56,007 nucleotides of DNA from Bacillota bacterium (lineage in GTDB: Bacteria; Bacillota; Clostridia; Oscillospirales; Ruminococcaceae), in contig JAKPUQ010000070.1 in assembly GCA_029572815.1 (NCBI GenBank), forward strand, positions 1-56,007, written 5' to 3'. Made by a program: the position numbers and the translations under genes. The notes under the pieces are model-generated. The model did no database searches. It worked only from the letters and a program-made list of their open reading frames with translations, and was not told where the DNA came from. Positions 1 to 7,821 of this stretch are shown here, piece after piece; the first letter of the stretch is position 1, and each line of letters opens with the position of its first letter.

Positions 1-271
1 GATCTCCATTGCTATTGCCACTCCTTGTTCCTCCTGTACACAAGCTCTTTCTCTTATTATACAGGATTTTTATTATTAGTGGCTCACTTTTTTATTATCA
101 TTTGTGCCATATCTGGCTCAGTTTTATTTTAGCATACATACATTTATGCTTAATGTGTTGACAGTGTGATAGAATTGTGATATACTTTTAAACGTAATAT
201 TTTAGCAATTATAACCGCTGATGATCAATTCCTATAACATTTGTAAAGCTGTCGCTGCAAGGAGAACGCAT
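1..271. other. intergenic region with possible start of a divergent gene
   Basis: No gene lies wholly inside. On the minus strand an AGGAG motif precedes an ATG at positions 9-7 whose frame runs off the left edge, and a TATAAT (minus strand, 62-57) lies upstream, so a divergent gene may begin here. Only three codons are visible, so nothing can be said about the product. The right part holds the promoter of the gene at 272. Confidence 0.35.
158..186 (+). promoter_or_regulatory. sigma-70-type promoter of the 272 gene
   Basis: TTGACA (158-163), 17-bp spacer, TATACT (181-186). It points at the small membrane protein starting at 272. Confidence 0.7.
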
Positions 272-583
272 ATGAAAAAAATACTGTTTTATATTGCAGT
301 TTTTGCTGCTTATCTGATAATGGGCTATGTTACACTGAGGTATATCTATTTCGGTATTCTCGGGAATAATGCCCATTTTTTCGGCTCTCCCACCAAGGAG
401 GAAAAGAGAAAGAGCTATCTCTGGCTGTTGGGACCTGTTGCCGTTATGATAGCTGTTCAGGGCGTTGTGCTCCTGCTTGGCAGGAAATGCTTTGACACAT
501 GGGGATGGAAGGAAAGGCTCATTACCATAGCCGCAGCAGTGCTGGGGGCAGTGCTGTCCGTTCCGGTGTTATCGGTTTTCTGA
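272..583 (+). CDS. small membrane protein of unknown function
   Basis: I do not recognise a family. The 103-residue product starts with a hydrophobic segment (about residues 4-26), then a short hydrophilic stretch rich in Lys, Glu and Arg (about 38-47), and two more hydrophobic segments (about 49-66 and 80-102), so a three-span membrane protein is likely. I chose the ATG at 272 because AAGGAG lies 7 bp upstream; an in-frame ATG at 221 lacks such a site and would place a hydrophilic tail before the first span. A consensus promoter lies at 158-186. The next gene begins 47 bp downstream on the same strand and encodes a surface protein, so the two may be co-transcribed. Confidence 0.7.
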   Translation: MKKILFYIAVFAAYLIMGYVTLRYIYFGILGNNAHFFGSPTKEEKRKSYLWLLGPVAVMIAVQGVVLLLGRKCFDTWGWKERLITIAAAVLGAVLSVPVLSVF

Positions 584-630
584 TCCTGAGGATCTGAAAA
601 TAAATTATTTTATTTACGAAGGGAAATGAT

Positions 631-3319
631 ATGATGATGAAGAACTGTCTCAGACTTCTGTCCACAGCCGCAGCAGGTATCATAGCTTTTACTATGCTTC
701 CTAAGCTTCCCGACAAAGTGGCAGACGCAGCAGGAAACGATCGTTATACTGTACTCGTGCTGGATGCATCGGGCAGTATGTGGGGAACTCCCGCTGCAAA
801 GCAGAGAGGCCGCTCAGAAATTCTGCTCTGATATCCTCTCCGCAGAAGGCACAAACTATGTAGCACTTGTAGAACTTGACACAAGAGCATCGGTAAAATG
901 CAATTTTACCACAGATATCGATGAGATATCAGAGAAGATCTCAAAGGTAGGCGAATACGGCGGAACCAACTACGGCTCTGCACTTGAGACCGCAGGCTCT
1001 CTCCTTGAGAGCATAGATCCCTCAAATACCAGAAACATCGTATTCTGCTCAGACGGACTTCCCGAGGCGGGTGACAGATCTGAAACAGGTCCCTATACCG
1101 CTGCTGATGACACCTTCTATAAGTATGCCAACGCTGCTTATTCGGTAGCAGCAGATATGAAGGATGACTACAACATCTACACCCTGGGCTTCTTCCACAG
1201 CCTTAGCGGAAAGAGACTTGATTTCGGCAGAAAGGTCATGAAAGACCTTGCAAGCAGCTCTTCAAATTACTATGACGTTACAGATCCTGATCAGCTCCTC
1301 TTTACATTCGGAGATGTGGCTCAGAACGTGCTCACCGAAAAGGATCCTATCATTCTTATCCCCGGCATCATGGGCAGCAGACTCTATCTCGACGAGGATT
1401 GCAGCGACAGCCAGTGCGCATGGCCGCCCAACGAGGGATCAAAGCTCCAGCTCAGTCTTGAAAGCAACCTCAAGAACAGCAGGACATTATATGTAAAGAA
1501 GCCCGTAAACCTCAACGGAGAAGACGTTACTCCCGATTACGGCTCACAGAACTGCATGAAGGCGCTGGCTGAGAGCGTATGTGCCGAGTTCCCTGACCGT
1601 GAGGTATACATCTTCAGCTATGACTGGAGAAAGAGCAACACCGAAAGCGCTGAAAAGCTCAAGACCTTTATCGACGGTCTGGGCTGCAAGAAGGTCGATA
1701 TCGTAGCTCACTCAATGGGCGGACTTGTTACTTCAAAGTACTTCAAGGAGCATGAGAGCGACGGTAAGATCGACAAGATCGTCACCTGCGGAACTCCCTA
1801 TGAGGGCGCTCCTCACCTTGTAGAGGCAGTAGTCAACTGGGATATCACAGGCGACGGCTATGACTATGTTCTCGGCCTTTTCGGACTTACAAAGAGCCTG
1901 AAGAAGTCCTTCAGCGGCGTTGCCGAGCTGACACCCACAAAGAACTATGTAGGCGTTTGCCCCATGTGGCAGGACGACAAGTCCATCTGGACAAGCAAGG
2001 ATCACGAGCAGTCCTATGCTGAGTATGAGAGAAAGCTCAGAGGCCTCTTCGGTGATACCATGTTTGAGAACTCAGTAGCCTTCCAGGAGTCACTCCACGG
2101 AAGCGGCTCCGATTACAATGTGCTCCTTGGCTATGACAATGCTTATTTCGTAATGGGTACAAACCACAAGACCCTGAAGTCATTCAAGTTCGATTACTAT
2201 TACAATGATATAGACAGAGATACATACAAGAGCAAGTACAGCGATATCTTCTATACTACCAAGGGCGACGGAACTGTTCCTTATCTCTCTGCTTCCATCA
2301 CAGATCAGGTAGAGAGCCTTGACAATGGAAGATGGAAGTCTGTAGACGCAAGCCACGGCGACACCATAAAGGTATCTGACTCACTTGAGTGGATCAACGA
2401 TATCCTCGATGACGAGACACCTGAGGTAAAGCCCGCTCCTCAGATGAGCCACCCATATATGGTAATCAGGATCGCCTGCCCCGTTGACGTAGAGATCTCT
2501 GACGGAAACGGCGCACTCAGCTCTGTAAAGGGCTCAGAGTCCATGAGAGCTTCATTCGGACGTCTTGACCTCATAGGCGAGGACAATGACATCAAGATGA
2601 TCTGTATGGACGAGGATACAGACCTTGACGTGAACCTTACAGGTACAGGCACAGGTACTATGAACTATACTGTACGTCACTACACCGCAAATGATGAGCT
2701 CATCGACGAGCGTACATTCGAGAACGTGCCCATCACAGACAAGACAGTCATCAAGACAAAGGCAAGCAACGAGGAGACAACTGTTCTCAGCGTTGACAAG
2801 GACGGCGACGGAAACGAGGACGAGACATGGACAGCCAAGAAGAACGAGGACGTAACAGTTCCCGATTCTGAAAGAGTTCCCATGACAGGCATAAACGCTT
2901 CCATCGACGCAGCAGAGCTTACAGTTGACGGCACAGCTGCCATCACAGTTACAAAGGATCCCGAGAGCTCCACTGACAACATGACAGTTACATTCTCAAG
3001 CAGCGACGAGAGCGTTGCAACAGTTGACGCAAACGGCGCAGTCAAGGCAGTGGGAGCAGGCACAGCAACTATCACAGTTACAAGCTCCAACGGCTTTACA
3101 AAGGAAGTTTCCGTTACAGTAAAGGCAGCAGAGACCACAACTACAACAACTACAACTACCACTACCACCACCACAACTACTACCACAGCAAAGACAACTG
3201 CAAAGGCTTCCAACTCACCCAAGACAGGCGACACAACACCTGTAGCTGCATATGTATTCGCTGCATTTGCACTGGGCTGCACAGCAATACTTGCAAAGCG
3301 CTCAAAGAAAGAGGACTGA
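631..3319 (+). CDS. cell-wall-anchored VWA / LCAT-like hydrolase protein, frameshifted
   Basis: Read as one gene interrupted by a frame change near 799-805: the first frame (631 onward) gives a signal peptide and the start of a von Willebrand A domain with the MIDAS motif DASGS (residues 45-49); the second frame (to 3319) continues the VWA fold without overlap. Next comes a lecithin:cholesterol-acyltransferase-like alpha/beta hydrolase with PGIMGSRL, YDWRKS, the nucleophile elbow AHSMGG (about residue 358) and GDGTVPYLS, then an Ig-like BIG2 domain, a Thr-rich stalk, and a sortase-type signal SPKTG, hydrophobic helix and basic tail. The likely product is an extracellular lipase/acyltransferase-like protein on the cell wall; substrate unknown. 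Removing one base around 797-803 restores a single frame. This could be a real inactivation or a sequence error; downstream codons look unperturbed. Confidence 0.8.
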
Positions 3320-3365
3320 GCGTAATATAAAAGCCCCCTTACAGGGAGCTGATACATAATAATAT

Positions 3366-3417
3366 GAGCCATAGCAGCTCCCATCATGGGGAAGGGAGCG
3401 GTTATGGCTCTTTTTTT
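3366..3417 (+). terminator. rho-independent terminator after the VWA/LCAT gene
   Basis: Long imperfect stem (3366-3382 with 3394-3410) followed by seven T (3411-3417). It also marks the end of the convergent CobW-type gene. Confidence 0.8.
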
Positions 3418-4394
3418 ATATCGAAACGTATTCCGGGTCGGTATTCAGGGCTGTCAGGTACTCATCTATACGCGGACGTGAGACCTTGTCGCCTATGACA
3501 ATGAGCACGGGCTGCCCCTCCGCCACGGGAGCGGTCTCGGTCTTTTCACGGGTGGCATTTATCTTAAGCCAGCCGCCATCTATGGGAAGTGAGCCCTTTA
3601 TGCGGAATATCCTTCCGCAGCTCTCATCGGCAAAGATGCTGCTGATGAGCTCCTCTATGCTGTCCTTGGGGATTGCTATGTGCATGAAGTAATGGACGGA
3701 GCTCTCTATGTCCTCGGGGCTGAATTTTTTCACATAGCTTGAGCCGCGGTAGCCTGCACGGCTGAACATACGGAAGTCCTCGGCGGTGAAGCTGTCCCAG
3801 TTCTTAGCTATGAGGTCGCGCTCCGTAAATCTGCGGTCGCAGCGAATATCCTCAAGGGAGCGGTTCACATGGGCGAGTATCCGCTGAGAGACCTGTTCGG
3901 GCGTTTCATTTTTAATGCGGTTCAGCTTGCTCAGCACCAGCTTTCCGCAGCAGGCAGCCTCAGAGCCCAGCAGGTACTCCATCTGGGGCGAGAGCTGCTC
4001 CTCCATTTCTGCGTCCACAACAGTGAGGACGCTTCCTATCTCGAACCATCTGTCCAGAGGGGAATCATGGAGGATATCGAAAAATTCGTCCATATCAAAA
4101 ATGCCCGAGGGCTCAACTATAACGCGGTCAATGTGCTGCATACCAAGGGATATGAGCTGAGTTTTGAAGCGGCGCCTGTGGCAGTCCGCATCGCAGCCCC
4201 CCCGCAATCATTTCCAGCTGGCAGCTGTCGCATCTGAGCTCCTGCAATATCATCATATCTATGTTGACAGCGCCGAAATCGTTTTCCAGAATGGCTATTT
4301 TCTGCCCGCTGTCAATGAGGTGACGGGCATACTTCATAAGGAAGGTAGTCTTCCCCGAGCCGAGAATACCCGTAATAAGGTCTATCTTTGTCAT
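3416..4394 (-). pseudogene. CobW/COG0523-family GTP-binding metallochaperone, frameshifted
   Basis: G3E-family GTPase of the kind that delivers metals to target proteins. The N-terminal frame (from ATG 4394, preceded by AAAGGAGGC) has the Walker A motif GILGSGKTT (residues 9-17), ENDFG, and the region where COG0523 proteins carry a Cys motif; the second frame continues with CDADC, VEPSG, VVDAE and LSKLNRI (the NKxD-like base-recognition region) and a C-terminal CobW_C-type domain. The break falls in a run of seven G (plus-strand C run 4197-4203): six would give one uninterrupted protein of about 325 residues. This could be phase-variable, inactivated, or a homopolymer sequencing error; the rest of the protein shows no decay. 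Which metal it handles cannot be told. Confidence 0.75.
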
Positions 4395-4477
4395 GGCTTG
4401 CGCCTCCTTTGAAATAAGTATATCACAGGGCGGCGGTGAAGTCAAACACAGTTAGCCGCAGTACATACTCCGCATAC

Positions 4478-4506
4478 TTGACATATAACACAAACCGTGT
4501 TATACT
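4478..4506 (+). promoter_or_regulatory. promoter with operator-like palindrome
   Basis: TTGACA (4478-4483), 17-bp spacer, TATACT (4501-4506). A perfect inverted repeat ATAACAC-N5-GTGTTAT (4485-4503) fills the spacer and overlaps the -10, the usual place for a repressor site. It precedes the NifX-like gene. The regulator is not identified. Confidence 0.7.
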
Positions 4507-4561
4507 TTATGCAAAATATGCCGATAATACCGGCGGACGAAAAAAGAAAGGACGTAATACC

Positions 4562-4945
4562 TTGAGAGTAGCAGTAACCTATGAAAACGGACAGATTTTC
4601 CAGCACTTCGGACATTGTGCGCAGTTTGCACTTTACGATATTGAAAACGGAGAGATAGCTTCCCGTCAGGTGGTCGACACCAACGGAGCAGGCCACGGCG
4701 CCCTTGCAGGCTTTCTTAAAAATGCAGGTGCAGATGTACTTATATGCGGCGGCATAGGCGGCGGAGCACAGATGGCTCTGGCTGAGGCAGGCATAAAGCT
4801 CTATGCTGGCAATACAGGCAGCGCTGATGCAGCTGTAAAAATGCTTATCAGCGGAAGCCTTTTGCAGATAACCAATGCCACCTGTGACCACCACGGTCAC
4901 GGTGAGGGCCATTCCTGCGGCAGCCACAGCTGCGGCGAGCAATGA
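4562..4945 (+). CDS. NifX/NifB-type dinitrogenase iron-molybdenum cofactor family protein
   Basis: The 127-residue product belongs to the Nif-Mo-Co (NifX/NafY/NifB C-terminal) fold, small proteins that bind iron-sulfur or metal cofactors. Diagnostic stretches are the start MRVAVTYENGQIFQHFGHC, ADVLICGGIGGGA and a His/Cys-rich tail with HHGHGEGH and CGSHSCG, which probably binds metal. I start at TTG 4562, preceded by GAAAGGA, because the family alignment begins at this residue; in-frame codons upstream to 4436 would run through the promoter. No nitrogenase genes are visible, so a general metal or FeS carrier role is more likely than nitrogen fixation. The next gene follows after 8 bp and encodes another Cys-rich protein. 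Confidence 0.8.
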   Translation: MRVAVTYENGQIFQHFGHCAQFALYDIENGEIASRQVVDTNGAGHGALAGFLKNAGADVLICGGIGGGAQMALAEAGIKLYAGNTGSADAAVKMLISGSLLQITNATCDHHGHGEGHSCGSHSCGEQ

Positions 4946-4953
4946 GGTGAAGT

Positions 4954-5328
4954 ATGGACAGAGCTGAAAGAGCGGTAGAGCTGAAGCACAGCGGAAACAA
5001 CTGCTGTCAGGCGGTGCTTCTTGCCTTTGCAGATGAGCTTGGCGGAGATGAGGCTGAGCTGAGAGCCATGGGAGCAGCATTCGGCTGCGGAATGGGTACC
5101 TTTGAAGCCACCTGCGGTGCTCTCTGCGGAGCTCAGATGATACTGGGACTGAAAAGATTCAGCGGCAGGTCTGTGCTGGCTGACGCAAAGGTGCTCTACG
5201 GCACCTTCAGAGCAATGTGCGGCAGTACGGAATGCGGAGAGCTCAAGGGTATAAAGACGGGAAAGATGCTGTGCAGCTGCGATGACTGTGTACGCTGCGC
5301 TGCAAAGCTTGCCGGAAAGCTTATATGA
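4954..5328 (+). CDS. C_GCAxxG_C_C family redox-type protein
   Basis: The 124-residue protein matches the family named after its conserved Cys pattern: CCQAVL near residue 18, GCGMG and CGALCGA in the middle, CGSTEC and a C-terminal CSCDDCVRC. Members are thought to be FeS or redox proteins and often sit beside oxidoreductases, but no exact reaction is established. GAGGTG precedes the ATG. It is 8 bp from the NifX-like gene and shares its promoter at 4478, followed by a terminator, so the two form a compact two-gene operon, probably metal- or redox-responsive (inference). Confidence 0.8.
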   Translation: MDRAERAVELKHSGNNCCQAVLLAFADELGGDEAELRAMGAAFGCGMGTFEATCGALCGAQMILGLKRFSGRSVLADAKVLYGTFRAMCGSTECGELKGIKTGKMLCSCDDCVRCAAKLAGKLI

Positions 5329-5333
5329 ACAGT

Positions 5334-5373
5334 GAGCCGTCGGAGTATTTTTGCCGTCGGCTCTGACTTTTTT
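5334..5373 (+). terminator. terminator of the NifX-like/C_GCAxxG operon
   Basis: 10-bp stem with one mismatch (5334-5343 with 5354-5363), then a T run to 5373. Confidence 0.7.
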
Positions 5374-5442
5374 AAAATTATTTTTTCTCAGCGCACAATT
5401 ATCATTTTCTCAGGTGTGTTATAGGTGAAAGGGGGCACAGCA

Positions 5443-5958
5443 ATGAATAATGACAGTACTGCATTATACGCTTTCAGAAAATACGGAAATACTGTCCTGC
5501 GCGCAGCCTTTGCCATAAGCGGCAGCTATGCCGAGGCAGAGGATATAGTTCAGGACGTGTTCCTTTCATTACATACAAAACCACGCTCATTCAACGATGA
5601 CGAACACCTTAAAGCCTGGCTTCTCAGAGTGACTATAAACAAGTGCAAGAACCTGCGCAGGAGCTTCCGCTTCAGCAGGACCTGTTCACTGGACGAGCTG
5701 GAGCACTCCAAGGCTATCTGTGAGATAAGCACCGAGGGCAGAGAGCTCCGCGAGGAGATAGCTGCGCTTCCAAAAAAGTATGCCGAGGTCATATTCCTTC
5801 ATTACTACGAGGGATACAGTATAAAGGAGATCGCCGATATACTGGAGAAGAATGAGAACACGGTGGGCTCGCTTCTGAGAAGGGGACGAGAAAAGCTCAG
5901 GACGGAGCTTGAAAGGGAGGATGGAATATGCAGGGAAAAGATTATAAAGACGCTCTGA
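5443..5958 (+). CDS. ECF-type RNA polymerase sigma factor
   Basis: The 171-residue protein has a sigma-70 region 2 (EAEDIVQDVFLSLH, about residues 24-37, the core-binding and -10-reading helix) and a region 4 helix-turn-helix (LPKKYAEVIFLHYYEGYSIKEIADIL, about 105-130) typical of group 4 sigma factors. I start at ATG 5443 with AAAGGGGG 8 bp upstream; a GTG at 5425 is in frame but lacks a ribosome site. The following gene overlaps its 3' end by 31 bp and encodes a membrane protein, the usual sigma/anti-sigma arrangement. ECF regulons are normally self-activated after an envelope signal. I could not pick out the target promoter sequence. Confidence 0.88.
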   Translation: MNNDSTALYAFRKYGNTVLRAAFAISGSYAEAEDIVQDVFLSLHTKPRSFNDDEHLKAWLLRVTINKCKNLRRSFRFSRTCSLDELEHSKAICEISTEGRELREEIAALPKKYAEVIFLHYYEGYSIKEIADILEKNENTVGSLLRRGREKLRTELEREDGICREKIIKTL

Positions 5959-7706
5959 ATGAGCTGCGGCTGGGAAGCTCGTTCTGCGAGGAGATGGAAA
6001 AAAAGCTGTCAGGGGAAATAGCAGAGGCAGATGAATATACAGACGAAGTGACTCACGTTGACGTCGTTCCCGAAAGGAGACACAAGGGGCTTGCCATAGC
6101 TGCGGCAGCTGTACTGCTCATAGGCGGCGGAGGCGGCGGACTGCTATATCATAACAGGGAGTCATTCCTCGGTACGCCATCCAACGAGGACAGCACCTAT
6201 TACGATGATAAGACCTTTGCCTTCCCCTTTGGTTCGGCAGACCTTCACGGAATGGTATTCAATTACAGCCTCGGCAACTTTATGAGCCATGGCAACTTTA
6301 TGAGCCATATCCCCTCAGTAGTCACCACAGAGGATGTGGCTGAGGAGCTTATCTCGCTTTTTTCCATAACAGATTTTGAAAAGCTGGATACTGTCGATCC
6401 GTTCGCAGAAGGCTCTGGAGAGATCATTGACTTCCACAATGATTATTATTATGCCTCTTTCCATGATAACGGGATAGTCGAGGTCACATTCATACAGGAC
6501 GATGTATACAGTGAGTTCTACAGGGTCCCTGATGATACCTTCGTAAAGATGAGAAACATCATCTTCGGCAGTGAAGGTCTGACGACGCTGGATAAGTTCG
6601 GCATAAAAGCCGATCTCTCAGGCGCACAGCTCCACATAGAAAACTACGACGGTCCTCTTACGAGCAGTGAAGCTATCTCTCTGGCGTCATACATAAACTA
6701 TGTACAGTGGAACCCAAGGGATACAGACGAGCTGAAGGACAGCAGCGATACCATGACCCTTGATCTTGAGTCTGAGGGCAGAAAATACGAAATTATAATA
6801 GGTGACAACGGCAGAGCTTCCGTTGATGCTGACGGCACTGTGTCATATTACAGCTTTGCAGCAGTTGAATATGAGAATATGAAGAGCATTGTCGATAAGG
6901 GTGTTCAGTGTCCTTGTCCTATAGAATACAGCGAGGACGAGTTATGGATGGTGACAGCACATAGTATGGAACGTGTGGGCGGTTCAGTTTATGGCTCGCT
7001 GTCCAGGGGTGCTATCCTTTCCGAGGATGAAAAGAAAGAGCTGTTTGCGGCCCTTGAGGGTGTTGAATGGAAAAAGATGAACAATTCAAACCAGATTGGA
7101 TATTTCACCTATGATGGGATTATCATACAGATCGGTGACAGTTGTCTGCATCTGTGGCCTGACGGAAACTGCATATTAGAAGTTTCTTCTCACGCTGAAG
7201 CGAAATTTTACCGCATTGAAAAAGATGACTATGAAGCTGTCAGAGCGATAGTCACAAAGAGGTGTACGGAATTCAAGGATGATGACGAGCTGGCAGATTA
7301 TCTCATCGACCTTATACTCTACGAAGACAACAGCGATAAGTTCTTTATGATGAAACCATCGGGTCAGGAAGCTATGTTACAGTATTATACCTTTGAAACC
7401 GGTGAGAAGGAACTGAAACAGCTGCTGAAGGATATTGAGTGGACCGTTGATACCTCAGGCGTAAGCTACTCAAGCACGATCTATCCTGTATTCAAGAACA
7501 TGATGACGGGACAGATCTATATTACGACTGACGGAATAATGGTCATTAATTCTTATGATCTGTGCTTCAGATCAAAGGGCAGTGAAAAGCTCATCGCACA
7601 TCTGAAGGAACTGAAAAAGAGCGCGGCTGAAAAAGAAAAAGCAGAAATGGAAGAAAAAACAGATAAAGCAGAAAACTCAGAAATCTCAGAAGCCGACGGT
7701 GAGTAA
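5928..7706 (+). CDS. probable membrane-bound anti-sigma factor with large extracytoplasmic domain
   Basis: The 592-residue product has a cytoplasmic N-terminus of about 48 residues, a single membrane span (about 54-73, Ala/Gly rich) and a long exterior part I do not recognise, in which FAALEGVEWKKM and LLKDIEWTV hint at internal repeats of a beta-rich unit; the C-terminus is highly charged. The start overlaps the ECF sigma gene by 31 bp, implying translational coupling. The anti-sigma role is inferred from position and topology; I do not see a clear zinc HxxxCxxC motif. An exact 18-bp tandem duplication at 6273-6308 adds six residues (GNFMSH twice). Confidence 0.65.
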   Translation: MQGKDYKDALNELRLGSSFCEEMEKKLSGEIAEADEYTDEVTHVDVVPERRHKGLAIAAAAVLLIGGGGGGLLYHNRESFLGTPSNEDSTYYDDKTFAFPFGSADLHGMVFNYSLGNFMSHGNFMSHIPSVVTTEDVAEELISLFSITDFEKLDTVDPFAEGSGEIIDFHNDYYYASFHDNGIVEVTFIQDDVYSEFYRVPDDTFVKMRNIIFGSEGLTTLDKFGIKADLSGAQLHIENYDGPLTSSEAISLASYINYVQWNPRDTDELKDSSDTMTLDLESEGRKYEIIIGDNGRASVDADGTVSYYSFAAVEYENMKSIVDKGVQCPCPIEYSEDELWMVTAHSMERVGGSVYGSLSRGAILSEDEKKELFAALEGVEWKKMNNSNQIGYFTYDGIIIQIGDSCLHLWPDGNCILEVSSHAEAKFYRIEKDDYEAVRAIVTKRCTEFKDDDELADYLIDLILYEDNSDKFFMMKPSGQEAMLQYYTFETGEKELKQLLKDIEWTVDTSGVSYSSTIYPVFKNMMTGQIYITTDGIMVINSYDLCFRSKGSEKLIAHLKELKKSAAEKEKAEMEEKTDKAENSEISEADGE

Positions 7707-7767
7707 TATCACCCACGGCAGCCCTTATACCGCTGTCATGCCGCTGACGTCGGCGGCTTGATATAAT

Positions 7768-7809
7768 AAACGCCTCCGCAGGACTACGGTCGGTCCTGCG
7801 GAGGCGTTT
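7768..7809. terminator. bidirectional terminator between the anti-sigma gene and metG
   Basis: Perfect 16-bp stem (7768-7783 with 7794-7809) between two convergent genes, with A-rich and T-rich flanks on both sides. Confidence 0.75.
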
Positions 7810-7821
7810 CATATTTTCATA

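Noticed and set aside
2680-3387. Long minus-strand frame with a poly-Val stretch
   Set aside because: It is the mirror of the Thr-rich stalk and Big2 region of the surface protein and has no ribosome site or family likeness.
4442-5080. 212-residue minus-strand frame
   Set aside because: Antisense to the NifX-like and C_GCAxxG genes, which have clear family matches.
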